Assembly (NCBI GenBank): GCA_947095535.1
Contig: OX352773.1
Span: 215,532,093 to 215,596,092 of the forward strand
Direction of reading: 5' to 3'
DNA: 64,000 nucleotides
Origin: Poecilobothrus nobilitatus
Lineage: Eukaryota; Arthropoda; Insecta; Diptera; Dolichopodidae
A program made the position numbers and the translations under genes. Within the stretch, counting starts at the first letter, position 1. Each line of letters begins with the position of its first letter. The notes beneath the pieces were generated by a model. The model ran no database searches, had not been told where the DNA came from, and saw nothing but the letters and a program-made list of their open reading frames with translations. Positions 34,390 to 47,529 of this stretch are shown here, piece after piece.

Positions 34390-35490
34390 TTTCAGAATAT
34401 ACAAAAAGGTAATATCGTATAGGAAGTTTTTCTCTTTAAAAAGCCCTAGTTTTATATTATTCCTTATTTTATTTTCTTTATACTAATCTAAAATATAAAA
34501 AAAATTTTAGATAAATCTATAAAAAATTATGTAAAATTAATTAAATACAAAATTTTATGATGACAGACACTTATTTAAAAAAAAAAAAACCGGTTTTTTT
34601 TCGATGAAATTTTCACCATTTTAACTATTAAACTACCATCATTTTATATTTAACAATAATTAAAGCATCAAAAATTAAAACTAACGGGATGATATAAAAA
34701 CTTCATATTCAATTTAAGAAAAAAATAGAAAAAAAAATAAAACAAAGAGAAAGAACGTACAACACAAACATTAACACTTTCTATTCAAGTCAAATCAAAT
34801 TTAATTCAATGTACAGTACATTGACTTTAGTATATATAAGATAAAAATAACAAAAAATTCACACGAATCAACATCAGATTCATTTTTAACTATAAAATTT
34901 ATTTTTACCTCGACTAATTAAGTTAGATTTGTGAATATAATATATTAAACTACTATATATGTATATATTTTTCACTTAATTTATCGTTCTACTTATATAA
35001 TACATAATGTAGTATATATTTGTATTATAATATACATAATATATTGCCATCTGTTTTTTAAATCCATTAACAAATGAAAGCGAATAAATTTTATAATTCA
35101 TTAAAAAAAATGTGGCAACTTCAATTCTAGACCAGGACAATTTTCATTTACTGATTCATTTTTAATTTTTTTATGGGATCATTAACCCTAAAAGGTTAAT
35201 CTATGTAAATTGTACTCCTATTGTAAAAAAAATATTTCATTGAAATTGAATATTATTTTTTAGAAAAGAAAAATAGGCTTTTTATGCTTTTTGCAGTAAA
35301 GTAAGTGCTTTTTTTCATTTTAATTTTTTAATAGCAATTTTTTGTTTTAAAAACGAATCGTTTCATTTTTAAGTATTAAAAAATTATAGTAAATAGAATT
35401 TATTTATAGTAAGTCTTAAAGTGTAATTTTTTTTCTAAAATAAATTATCATATATTATTATATTATGTGTACCTACATACATAAATATAT
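34390..35490. other. AT-rich intron sequence, nothing recognised
   Basis: Includes AAAAAAACCGGTTTTTTTTC at 34582-34602, a palindrome related to the CCGG-rich repeat at 19134, and TA-rich runs at 34940-35045. Confidence 0.45.
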
Positions 35491-35493
35491 TAA

Positions 35494-36345
35494 TAACGAA
35501 GAAGAGTGCAGTATAGTAGACTGTGTTAACTCTGAGATACCCGTACTAACGTAATATATTCCGTTTCTATAAAACTTGATCATCTTTTAAAAAGATACAG
35601 ATATTTTAGTACCGACGTTAACTACAGAAATATATTTATGTAAATTATGGAGTTGTATGACAACTATTCGAATCTATTGCACAAGCACAGCCAAATTTTA
35701 CAGAAGTTGTTGCCATAAACTTGATCATCATTTATAAGATTTTAGAGCCTAGCTTCATAAGTTCCACGAAATACAAGAAGCCTGAACCGGCTGATTTAGA
35801 CTAATCAAATTTTACAAAAGTATTTGACATGTAACTAAACACCTCTTTACTAAATTTCAGGTTCCTAGCTTTAATAGACACTGAGTTATTTTCATTTATA
35901 AAGAGAAATTGAATGGCAGCTACCTGAACTAATTGCACCTGCAAAACCAAATTTTACAGAAGTTGTTGCCATAACACTGGAATATCATTTGTAAGATTTC
36001 CGGCGCCTAGATTCATTAAGTTCCAACAGGTGCAAGAAGCCTGAGCCGTCTACTTTAGACCAACCAAATTTTACAAAAATTGTTGGCATGTAACTCGACA
36101 CCATTTCACTAAATTTCAGACAGCTAGCTTCAAGAGTCAGAGTCTAAGTTATTTTCATTTAAAAAGAAAAGTTGTGTGGCAGCTACCCGAACCTGTTGCA
36201 CCATCACAACCAAATTTTTCAGAAGTTGTGGCAAATTTAATGGCAAATTGTTGGCAAATTTAATGGCAAATTTTTGGCAAATTTAATGGCAAACGTAATG
36301 GCAAATTTATTATACCCTTGAACATAGTTCATACGGGTATAAAAA
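35494..36345 (-). mobile_element. Non-autonomous Helitron/DINE-like element with ~258-bp repeats
   Basis: The + strand left edge AACGAAGAAGAGTGCAGTAT and GAGATACCCGTAC correspond to the 3' end of the 12291 family. The right edge TTATACCCTTGAACATAGTTC, then ATACGGGTATAAAAA, is its head hairpin. The interior has repeated units anchored on CCAAATTTTACAGAAGTTGT at 35691, 35947 and 36210. A short array of GGCAAATTTAAT words (36230-36308) follows. No transposase is seen. Confidence 0.7.
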
Positions 36346-36349
36346 GGTT

Positions 36350-37695
36350 GGAGTGAAACACTATTTAGAAAAAAATTTACGTTTGCTTTGAGAAAGTAAA
36401 GATCTGAATCACTTTTACCAACAAAAACAAATTGAAACACCAACCCTTAGCAAAATCTTAAAATAAACTATCAAAACTATTTACACAAATTTAGACAAGT
36501 GAAATTATTGAAAATCAAAATGATACAATATTGTCGTTTCTGGCTAATTTACCACGATTTTAGAAAAAAGATACACAATCACATACTGATATTTATTGAT
36601 ATTTAGCCAGATTTAACTTATTTTGTTTTTTATTATTAAATGCGTTTAGTTAGCTCGTTGTATTCTGGGCTTTTTAACTATGTATATAATGTCCAAAAAT
36701 CCTAAAAGTAATTAATCATAATTATAATTATAAGCATTTAATCATTAGCAATTTAATCATAGAAATTTAAAAAAAAAAATCAAATAATTAACTTTTCTAT
36801 AGTTCTTCTTTTTTATATTAATTTTTTTAACTCACAGAATATTTTGTTAAAAATTTATATAAATATTTGAAAATATTATTAGGTAGGTATGAAAAGTAAA
36901 AACTAATGTAGGTTAATTTGTGTAATAGGTCTTTTTAACATTTAGTTAGTTGATTTTGATTTTGATTGGTTATGTTGATTTTGATATATATACATTAGAT
37001 CGAATCCATAAAACTGCGAGCTTAAAAATTTTATAACTGAACTTTTTTTACTCAAAATAAATGAAACACTTGTTTATTTTAATTTCGGTTACTTTATTTG
37101 AATTTCACTAATTGATTTAAAGTTATTATTATCTATAATTAGGGCTTCTATAGCCAGGCAGGAACTGATTTTACAATGATTCTTATCGTTTATTTATGCT
37201 AAGATTTTACTTGTTAATTTTACATAGGTCAGCAGTTAATATACAAATTCTTAATGATTAAATTTATTCTTAGATCTAATTACGTCATAACGATAATGTT
37301 TTAATAATGATTTAACCTTGGAATTATTGCTGATTTATGTATATCTTAATTAGACTTAATATACATTCTGATATACATTATAATGTTTTAATTAGAATTT
37401 TTTAATATGTTAATGACCTTATAAATGTACTTTTAACTGTAATTCATAATTATAGCAAAAAGCATGACTAAAAATGTTATTGTTTCCGAGAATTGTTTGC
37501 TAACTAGAATTCTTAGAAATTGTGCCAAAAATGCATATAAAAGGTTATTTAAGTTCAAGGTTTTTATATTATAGATATATTACTAATAACACTTAAACTC
37601 TAATCATACTATTTTAAGTATAAACTTATTTTTACCTAAATTTTCCAAAGAAAATAGCAGCAAGAACTTTTTACTTAAAAAAGAGATTTAAGTTT
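36350..37695. other. AT-rich intron sequence, nothing recognised
   Basis: The - strand frame at 36237-36443 starts outside the Helitron-like element and runs into its short repeat, so it is not a gene. The rest is featureless. Confidence 0.5.
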
Positions 37696-37700
37696 ACACC

Positions 37701-37911
37701 CATATTATGTTAGACTTGTAATAAGTATCACTGAAATTTGGCATCAAATTAAAACTGCAACTATTAAACTTTTAGTTTTATTTTAGCAAAATAAACCATT
37801 TAACATGATTATTTAACTTTTTGTGTGCAAACAAAATTAAAAGCTCCACGGCTCGAACCCCAATTCAATGATAAATTTTGGTGATACGTATCACAAGTCT
37901 AATATAATATG
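37701..37911. mobile_element. MITE-like hairpin element, about 210 bp
   Basis: The left arm CATATTATGTTAGACTTGTA, then ATAAGTATCAC, then AAATTTGGCATC is the imperfect reverse complement of the right arm ATAAATTTTGGTGATACG, then TATCACAAGTCTAATATAATATG. The arms are about 45 bp. The interior is non-coding. This structure fits a short non-autonomous DNA transposon. Confidence 0.7.
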
Positions 37912-38385
37912 AATGTTTTAAATTTAAAATCGACTCATAGTCCTTCTCTGTTAGCGTGGAGTTTGAATAAAAAATTTAATTATTTTAATTTAAACTTCAG
38001 ATTTAGTTTGAATTCGACGATGATCGTTTCTAAAAACAGACAAGGGGAATTCGGCGTTGTATTACATATTTATAAAATTAAAAATGATTTTAGAAAATAG
38101 GTAATAAATCTAACATTTAGACAGCGAAAATACTTTTTTATATTCTTCGTATGTACTGTTATTTAATTTACTTTATCGAAATTCAATAAAATAATTAATC
38201 ACAAAATTAAATGACTTTTTACTACTCATCATTATGATAAATTCACAATAACGTTTTGCTGTATCAAGGATTAAGAGATAAATTTTAAGTACATAGTTAA
38301 TTTTAACGTATAATGAAAAATGATTTGCATTTCTAGGGTTAATTCATTTGCTTATAGTTTTTTTTTTTTTTTTTTCTGTTTTTTT

Positions 38386-38559
38386 TAGTGCATTTCTCTG
38401 CCTGAACAGGAAATTACATATCCTTTCCTTTTCACGCGTAGCTGTAAATGTCGTAAGGGGGAATAACTTTTATCACGTGTGTAGGATTCAAACCCACACT
38501 TCTTCGGTGTTTACAGCATATTTTATACGCTTCTACCCACTAGGCCACCGAAGCCCCTG
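38386..38559 (-). mobile_element. tRNA-derived SINE-A copy 5
   Basis: - strand: AGGGGCTTCGGTGGCCTAGT, GGGTAGAAGCG, GTATAAAATATGCTGTAAAC, GTGGGTTTGAATCCTACACA (B box), GTGATAAAAGTTATTCC, GGAAAGGATATGTAATTTCC. The usual CCACATTTATGTGG hairpin before the final AGAGAAATGCAC is missing. The + strand frame at 38348-38605 is a shadow. Confidence 0.85.
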
Positions 38560-38564
38560 TTTTT

Positions 38565-39600
38565 TTTTTTTTAATATTGCTTTTGTACCAGAAATACAAA
38601 TATAATTGATTTCAATCTATTTTTTAACAACAAATTTTTAAGTAGAGTGGATTATATACTCTTTTCATTTATAGCATTTTATATGTATTTATGTACAGAA
38701 TAATTTAATTTTATATATTATTATATATTATATAATAGGTATATGCACTCTATTGTGACAATAGAACTAAATTTTCTAGTAGTTGAATTTTATTTATATA
38801 AATCTACACCTGCATAATTGGTGACTGTAGTTTAGAGGAGATATTTGAAAAAGTGGTTATAGAAAATATGTAATGCGTTAAATAAAATCCATATGTTTTA
38901 TAGAAAAACTGTTAAAAATTCATTGAATAATATTAAATGTAAAGTTTTTATTGTTTAAAATTAATTTTTAAGGCGTGCATCTGAATTGAACAAAATTTTA
39001 CAGAAATTTTCCTCCCAATTTTGAGTTTATTATTACCCACGGGTGGTGCATATATTTTATTAAAAAGTTTTTATGTCAAAAAAAAAAACTTATTTTTTGT
39101 TCCTCTCTGTTAAATAAAATGTAATGAGGAAATTAATTTAACTTTTCCTTTACAGTTGTGGTTGCGATACAACTATTAAATTATAATTGTATTTTTTATT
39201 TTGTTTACATTATAGTTTTATATTTAATATAATATTTTGACTTGACCGGATTTTAAACCCCAAACATTTTTCTTGTAAAACCGACCACTTATACACTTCG
39301 CCATTGGTCAAATACATATCTAAATATTTTGTATAGAAAAATACATCAAAATTTTACATACAAAAAATATATCAAAAATTAATTTATAATTTTTTTTGAG
39401 ACCGACCAAAAGTTTTAAACAATAAAACAAAAAAATACTGACTTTAATTTTTCGAAGGACATCAGCTAAAAATTGTGACGAAATTTTGGAAGAACAATTA
39501 TCCTTAAAAAATTTGATGCAATTCAGTTTTCAAAAAACTTTTTTTCATCTCGCTGTGTGGTTTGCAGTGAGTTCAGTTAACTCGTTTAGGGAGACAGAAA
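38565..39600. other. AT-rich intron sequence, nothing recognised
   Basis: TA-rich tract at 38700-38740 and a GC-richer island near 39240-39310. No family signature found. Confidence 0.45.
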
Positions 39601-39639
39601 CTTGTGCAAAACAAAAAAAAAACAATAAAAAGCCACGAA

Positions 39640-39905
39640 ATAAATGAGAGCGTGTCATATGTCTGTATTTCTTATCATTTGACTGTGTTTTCATTTGGAT
39701 GTGTTAGGAAGAATTTTGAAGTTGGTTACAAAATCAGGATTTCAGTAAATTATTTAGCAGGAGTTTGGTTGAAACTTGAAATATGTTAAATATATTGAAA
39801 TATGTCCATTTGTTGCTGAAATATTTGTGTAAAACATATAATTAGGAAGGATTTTAAAGTTGGTTACAGATGAAATACAGTCTTGTGAATGTAACCCAAA
39901 ATAAA
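39640..39905. repeat. Two units of the ~120-bp repeat family, inverted relative to 22.9-23.3 kb
   Basis: TTAGGAAGAATTTTGAAGTT, then GGTTACAAAATCAGG, AAATTATTTAGCAGGAG and GAAATATGTCCATTTGTTG match the reverse complement of 23029-23200 (ATTAGGAGAAATTTTATAG, TTTCAAAATCAGGGTC, AATTTGTTTAGCAGGG, TTGTTGAAATATG). A second unit starts at about 39845. The inverted arms seen in the two other copies are not recognised here. Confidence 0.6.
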
Positions 39906-39909
39906 TTAA

Positions 39910-42900
39910 TTTAATATACGTAAAATATTGATCGCGATTGCTGGTACATGCATTTTTAAGCGTTTGTAGTTCATAGGATTATGTTTAAGTTTTCAAAAAT
40001 TAAGAAAGTTAATAAATTATTTCGGTGTTAAAAAAGAAATCTCTTTATAAATTGTGATGAAAAAAGTTAGATTCACTGTAATAAAATATTAGTATTCTCA
40101 GTTTTCACATATACATATATGATTACAGTTAGAATCCCAGACAAAATATTTAGGGTACCAATACAATTTTAATTATAAGATTTACATTTTTATCAAATTC
40201 TTTTCTCAAAAAAAAAATTTTTTTTTTTTAATGGGTAAGGAGGGTGAGAATCATTGAAGGATACTGTACGCAACTTAATTAGTTATGTGAGACTTTAACT
40301 CACTATAAACATCAGCCCCCTCCTACAAGATTAACCAGTCTTGAAAACTTACTATTAATTTTACTTTAACTCTTATAATATAATGGTCAATTTCTTTTAA
40401 GTCAACTATTAGAATTTTCGGAATGTAGGGGTAATTATAAGGAATACAATGCTCTATATAGATTCTCTGCACAAATGTGTTTAATAATACTAAATAGGAG
40501 AAGCTCAATTTTGAAAGTATAATTAATATCAAGAAATAAACATTAAGAAAGCTAAAAATTCTTTATTTTTAAATTAACTAATGTATAATTTTTAAAGAAC
40601 ATTCTAATTTTAAATTTGATTTAAATTATCTGGAAATGATGTGCGATTAATTTTTGGACTATCCTAAAAAAAATTTCAATATCTTAATTTTGTATTAAAA
40701 CAACGTAAGAGCTACAAATTTTACAACTAAAAAAAAGTTTTCAACAAAAATAGAAAATTATTTAGACAAAAAACAAAAAACTTTTTCTATCTTTAGATAT
40801 TTGCACTTTAATATAAAATATTCAAGGACATGTACGTATATTTTGTATTTCACACGCTTACTATTTGTTAAACGATCACTCCTCTTATTTATTATTTGTT
40901 TTACCTTCAAGCATACTTTTTTATTTGTTTTTTTTTTTTTTGTTTGCATTTTTCTGATACAAACTTTTTAATATCACGTACAAATAAAAGTGGATCACGT
41001 GTGCTATATTTTATTTAATTAATAAAACACAAAATACAATATGTTTTTTTCTTTTTGCTTTTTTGGATCAGATATGCTAATATTATTACTCGTCAATAGA
41101 ATATATAATATTTAAGTTTAGTTAACACTTATGATTTTAATTAATTGTGGTTTAGATCACTTGACTGGTCTAAAATATAAAGATTTACAGTCCTCATATA
41201 ATGATTCGGTATTACTTGTTAAATAACCGGAACAATATTATCAATTGTTAAATTTAGAGATTGTTATTATCAACATAAAATGATTCTATAAACATATAAC
41301 TACACGTGCTGCTGACATTTTATTTCTAATATGTATATAATTTCTTATTACCACAGTTTTCTAAATCTAACCACTAATCCAACTAGGCGAAACAAGTTTT
41401 TATTACTTCGACCGAAAAGAGTAGATTTTAGAGAAAATTAAAGGTTTTTTTTTTCATTGTTCTACCTATAAACAGTTAGAATCATTAAGTTCAGATTTTG
41501 TAGTATCATTTCATAGGGCTATAAATCAATATAGATCTATATCAAAAGGTCGCAGTTTCATTTATACCTCTCTAATAAATCTAATCTAATCAAATTTCAT
41601 AGGTCTAAAAAAGTTTACTGAATTAACTTTAAGACGATATTTTAATTCTTCTACTTTATTGATTGTATTAAATTCTTTTTTTCTTCCTATTCACATAATA
41701 TTTGATCATATATAATTATTTGGGTCAGTTGTTTTTGTCCAGGTGTTTTTCTCATTCCACACTAATATTTAGCGTATAATTATTTTTAAGGTGATCTATC
41801 TAAAACTCTTCACGTTGATTCTTTTACTGATGTTTTTTTATGATATTGTTTTTCCAGACCTTTTTACATATACCCCTATTATATGTCCAATCTGTCAGAA
41901 TCTATGTTCTTCTTTTTTTGACCATAAGATTATAACTTTTGGGTTGACAATTTGGGTTTAAACTATACTAACTCACATATTATATTATGATTTAAATTTT
42001 TACTTATGGTATTTAGTTACTTTAATGACTAGATGTCCAAGAACGTTACAATGTTAATATTTCTGATTTCCGGGTTAAAATTCTAATAATCGATTGCATT
42101 TACTTAAACATATGAAAATATAAAATAAAGTCTAAATATTTTTACCATCCCAAAAAATGTGTTTTTCTTTAAATTACATTCCAAAAATTTTATCTTCGTT
42201 CTGAGAAAATTATAACTTTAGAATACTTTGATTTTAGATTTTTTTTTTAAATTGTTAAATAGATTTATTTAACTGTGAGGTGAAGATTTAAAAAAAAAAC
42301 TTTTGACGCAATCACAAATAAAAATGTTTCGTTAAAATTTTATCTAATAATTTGCATTGCTATCAATAATTTGTGTCAATGTTCACATTCATATCCGATA
42401 ACAGAGAAAAAATTTACTAAAACTACAACACATGTATAAAATATCATTATATAACCCCTACATTTAATTCAATATTGACTGTCGTATTTCGTTTTAGAAT
42501 ATGAACTTTTAAATGGATTTAAAATGAAAACGTAATAAAAACTATATAGTAGGTAAGGTACATTAATATTGCATTTAAATTTAATTTAAAATAGAAAAAA
42601 GTTAGTAATGTTATTATATAGTTAAATGCGTTTTATCTTTTTCAATAATAAAAACAAAAATCAAAAACAAAAAACCATAAAATTTTAAACTTATATTTAT
42701 ATGCATATTGTAAATTTTATTAATCGAATTTCCATCCTAGATGTTATATTGAAGCTAATATAAAATAAATATGAAGTAATTGAATTATAATGAAAACGTG
42801 TATTGTATAATACCATCAAAATTACTCAATTTTAAACCTTTGAGAAAATTTTTTTTTTTTTTTTCATTATCGACCGCATACATGAATTAATAAGTTAGGT

Positions 42901-42960
42901 ATTGTTTTCATACCAAAAATTTGTAACCGAGATTTTTGTAAAAAAGCATTATTCCGTTGC
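39910..42960. other. AT-rich intron sequence, nothing recognised
   Basis: No repeat mates, box pairs or coding frames. Frames at 40323-40532 and 40758-40949 are low-complexity. Confidence 0.5.
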
Positions 42961-42964
42961 GTAG

Positions 42965-43085
42965 TGGCTTGTAAAAACATTTTTAGCTTGATGTCTGTTT
43001 GGGTGTGTATGTGTGTTCGTGTGTGGGTATGTCTGTGGGCACGTGTACAGCTTAAACGACTCAGTGAAATTTTTTGAAATTTCAT
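42965..43085. repeat. GT-rich degenerate microsatellite tract
   Basis: GGGTGTGTATGTGTGTTCGT and GTGTGGGTATGTCTGTGGGC are followed by ACTCAGTGAAATTTTTT. The last phrase resembles the GAGTGAAATT next to GTCC arrays in DINE-like copies, so it may be a decayed head. Confidence 0.5.
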
Positions 43086-43434
43086 ATTTAACGTTTTGAC
43101 GTAAATATCTCGGATTGATAAGCTAGGACAACCGCAGTGCTAGTTTACTAGTGTCATTTTTAAATTTTTTACGGATATTTCGTAACAGAAAAATATAGTG
43201 AAAAAAATTATTAAGAAATAGAAATTAAGAAAAGTAAAGAGCAACAAATTTGTCATAGAACATTTTTTGATCCGAATAACTATAAATTTTAGTTAATTAA
43301 ATAACATATTACTTGTAATATAAATACTATGGTGTTATGGGTTTTCGAAAAATAAAAATACATTTCGATTAAATTTATTTTCAAGACATTTTTAAGAGTG
43401 TATAATCCAGAAAAACAAAATACAAAATTTTAAA

Positions 43435-43960
43435 ATTCTGTGTCCGTGTCCGCGTCCGCAAAAACTTGTTATCAGCATAACACATGTAATTTTTATCCGA
43501 TTAGAATTAAATTTGGTATAAAGATTAGTGTTGTTGAGGTTAGAAACTTTAATAGAACCTCCTCTAAAAAAAAAAAAGTCACGGATTCTAATCCAATTTG
43601 GTATACGGGTTGAACTTACGCTCCTACATTAGGACACAAAATTTTAAGTCTGTAGCTTCAGTGGATCCGCCTTAAAATATTCGAATACGAATATTATTTG
43701 AAATGTTCTATGTACAATCTAGAGCACATAGTAATTGTTATACGATTTGAATGAAATTTAGTATAAATGTTACTCTAGCGATATAGTTCATGCTAAAATA
43801 ATTTGAGGTTGGAAACTTCAGTGGGTTCTAGACCTACTATTGGTACTCTAAATTAAAATTGTTATAAAATCAAGGGATTTTAAGATACACTCTTTAAACT
43901 TGGAAATTATATCGAGTATGTTAGAACCTTTCAAAAACGGGACCAGTTTTCACCTTTCAT
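43435..43960. repeat. Possible decayed element with internal repeats
   Basis: GTGTCCGTGTCCGCGTCCGC opens the block. The phrase ATCCGATTAGAATTAAATTT, then GGTATAAAGATTAG, recurs diverged near 43583 and 43737 (TACGATTTGAATGAAATTTA, then GTATAAATGTTA). GC is locally raised. No ends identified. Confidence 0.4.
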
Positions 43961-43969
43961 CCCCCCTAA

Positions 43970-45070
43970 GATAGATAAGGAGGTATATTCCTAAACCTAA
44001 AGCAAGAAAATAGTATCTTGTATTAACTCTCTATTATAATCAGAAACGAATAATGGTTGTTTTTAAACATATGCTTGAATTGTAATTGAAAAAGCCGCTA
44101 ACCTAAGGGTAGACCAACACTTGTAGTATATTAACAACCTTTTTAGTTCAAATAGACAAAAATAAAAATAAATTATTTAATATATAAAATATAAATAAAA
44201 AGGCTGTTAAATATATTTCAAGTTTTTGTTATTGAATAAAAAAATATTGTTAAATTATTAGGTAAAAGATCTATGAAATTTCGCATTATACTTTTAGTGA
44301 AATAGCGGTTGGTTCGGTAGTGGAAACAGCTGATTTTTTTTTTTAGAAATTCATTAAAGTATAAAAAAACCCTGCGTGTTTTACACAATAATGATTGAAC
44401 GGTAAAATTATTGAAAAAGTTTGAGTATAATTTTTTTTGTTTTTATAATTATTATTATTATTGATCCTTTTGTAGCGTAAAATCCTTTTACGTCTATTTA
44501 AAATGCATTCACATAAAATTTTAAATTTATAAAAGTAAAATGGGTATAGGTAATTAAAGTGAAATAAAAAAAAAAAAATAATCATATGTGCAATTAATGT
44601 GCAGTACAAATACACCACATGTAAAGTATGTAAAATATTGCTTAAATGTACTTTTACAATTTTCTATATGAATTTAACAATAAGTACACATAATTTTAAT
44701 TTTTTTTTTTTTTGTATTAGAATTAATTTAATTTTTAATTGCAGTTTTCTTAAATTTTTTCTATTATATGTTATTTTATTAACATTTAAATGACCAAATA
44801 CTAATATTATAACCATTTAAATTACTAAAATTACTTTACCAAAAAAAAAAAACACCAAAAGAGACTAAAACAACTTATAGAAAATGAAACTGTAAATATC
44901 GAAAACATTAAAGGTAAAACTAAAAGGATAATTCAAATTAATCACATATAAGGCAGCAAATTTAACCATAAATTAAATACAGTTGACACAAATCCTTAAA
45001 AGATTAAAATTATAATTAAATTTGATTAAAATATTGCATACTGAATGGGATGGGAATACAATATAATTTC
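43970..45070. other. AT-rich intron sequence, nothing recognised
   Basis: Two overlapping low-complexity frames (44343-44618 on -, 44599-44793 on +) are not credible genes. Confidence 0.5.
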
Positions 45071-45074
45071 TATA

Positions 45075-46662
45075 ATAAAAAACGAGGAAGAATACAGTTG
45101 ACTTTGTCAACTCTTAGATACCCGTACGAACCGTTAGTATGTTCACAGCCTGTCACTCTGCTTACAATATTATTTTTTTAATATTTTAGTATTTTAAAAT
45201 AATTTGATTGGATTTTATAATTTCTAGAACTATGGGTTGTACATATATTCAAACTATATGTTTATATGACCATTCTTCAAAAGCAGATTCTAACCTTCCA
45301 CATAACGATTATCAATCCAAAACTTTTTCAAATATTCTATAGTACCATTTAATACTAAGCGGTAAATGTATATTAAATTTACTAAGTACAAAACAGTAAA
45401 TATAATTTTAAATATTATATTATATTATATTTAAATATTCCATTGACAGAATAATTTCTTATAAGTACAATAAAATACATATGTGTATGTAAATACGGCG
45501 CTATATAATATATATCTATACTCTTATCATTCATTCACTAGTGACATATACGATATGTAAATAAACATGATATTATATAAGTATGTATATATATCAATAT
45601 CATATAAATAAAAATTCTTCAAGCAACCGTTATGTTGTTTATTTAATTACATTTTTTTGTACTACGCATTATATCCTCAACAATTTCAAATTATCGAGTA
45701 AAACAAAATGGAAAAAATTCGTTAATGAAATTTGTTAGAAAATTTGAAAAAATCAAGTAACACTTTCGTCCATTATAAAGTAACCCTATATTATTAAAAA
45801 AAGTTGTTAACAGAAATAAAAATATAATGTTGGAGCTTTAATTTTTGTGTATTACTTCAAAAAAATTTTAACATGTGTTCAAGTTACAGGTGTTTAAAAA
45901 TAGAAAATTTTCAGTTTTTGACCCCTTACAGCTCCTAAACGGGGGGTGATACAAAAAAAAATTCTGAAATGACTCATACTAATTTTCAAAGATCTAACTT
46001 CTGTCAAAATTTCAAGTTTCCAACTTTAACCGTTTAGAAGATGGAAGGGTTAAAGAATTTTGCAAAATTTGAGTTTCGCATAACGGTAAATTAAGACACC
46101 GTATGCCAAAAATATATATTTATTGTATATATACTTTTGAAGCTAATGAAAGTAGTAATCGTTTGGCGTTTTCAAAATGAAGATATACCTTATACAACTT
46201 GTGCTATAACAATTTAAATATAGAGCTTTTTTGAACTTTTGGGGAGCTGTAGCTCCGTAACGGGTGGGTCTACAAAAAAAAGTTATCAAAAATAAAATTA
46301 ATATTTTTGTGAGATCTATCAGTAGTTAAAATTTCATAGCTCTATTGCAAAAAAAATGTGGAGATCTAAAAGTTAGGTGTTCGAGAGCTACCCTAAGGCT
46401 TGGTCCAAACTCAACCAAAAAAAATAGGGAACCTACAAATTACTCCCAAAATATTTTGTGTAAATTTCAAGATTCTAGCTTTCTTAGTTTTTGAGTTAGC
46501 GTGCTGACGGACGGACGGACGGACGGACATGGCTCAAAAGTCTTAGAATTTTTTTCTGATCCGATCCATACCTTTGAAGGTATATCTAGCTCGCTTATTT
46601 CGAGGTGTTACAAACGGAGGAGTAATTTTATTATACCCGATCCTATCGTACGGGTATAAAAA
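45075..46662 (-). mobile_element. Full-length non-autonomous Helitron/DINE-1-like element, copy 2 (inverted)
   Basis: Reverse complement of the element at 12291-13832 over its whole length. Shared terminal hairpin GTTGACTTTGTCAAC, GATACCCGTACGAACC, the GGACGGAC array (46507-46528), CTAGCTCGCTTATTTCG and the end ATACCCGATCCTATCG, then TACGGGTATAAAAA. By eye mismatches are few. Length differs by about 45 bp, partly a TATTA-rich expansion at 45405-45440 and fewer GTCC repeats. Both copies are therefore relatively young. Confidence 0.82.
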
Positions 46663-46815
46663 TTACAATAGATTATATTACAAGTATGAAAATAATTTTC
46701 TAAAAATTAAAAAATTATGAAAATATCACGTTTTTTTTATCCTATGATAAAAAAAAAGTTTAAGCGAAAATATTTAACTATATTTTATTAACAAATGTCA
46801 CTACATTAGTTATAA

Positions 46816-47520
46816 AATAAAGCAGAGGACATAATGTAAAACCAAAGGTTTTTAAACAAAAATTTGGAAAATCGCGAAAGATTTTCTTTATATTTAAGGA
46901 AACCCTTTAGAATGAAGAAAAGCTGTTAACATATGTAGAAATACAATGTTAAAACTTTAATTTTTACGTTTTAAAGGTGCTTAAATTACAGGTGTTAAAA
47001 AATATAATAATTTAATTTTTGAACCATAATAGGTAGCACTTAAAAAAGGGGAGGCAAAAAAAAACTGAGACTGAGGTAACTTACATACTAATTCTAATAG
47101 AATTTCCTTATTTCAGATTGCAAAATTCTCCTCAAAAGCATGTCGAAACTATTAAGTAAACTAAAAATTTTACAAAATTTAAGATAACGGTAAATTTAAA
47201 TACTAATGTGCAAAATATTGTAAAACTAACCTATCGTTTCGTGTTATCACATTGAAAAAATGTGAAACTAAACTTGAGATACACACAAATAGTTTTATTT
47301 TTTTAATTTTAAGAAGTTATATCTCCGTAATGATCCGTAATAAGGTTACAAAAAAAATTTCCACAACACTAATTTTTGTAAGAGACCTATCAATGGTTAA
47401 AATTATATTGTTCTATTTTAAATTGTGCAGAAATTTTCTAAACAGGCGAACAAAGGCATGGACTGAGTGAAATTAACAAACAAATTTTAAGAAACATGTT
47501 TAACAAATGCCCGAAAAAGT
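46816..47520 (-). repeat. DINE/Helitron-like fragment, copy C
   Basis: AGCAGAGGACATAATGTAAA, CCAAAGGTTTTTAAAC, GTGCTTAAATTACAGGTG, ATCTCCGTAATGATCCG, ATCAATGGTTAAAATTATA and GGACTGAGTGAAATTAAC follow the family order. It lies about 150 bp beyond copy 2 in the same orientation. The + strand frame at 47252-47470 is within it. Confidence 0.55.
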
Positions 47521-47529
47521 GGAAATCAA

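Noticed and set aside
42867..43085. His/Thr-rich frame as a small protein
   Set aside because: It reads a degenerate GT-rich microsatellite in antisense.
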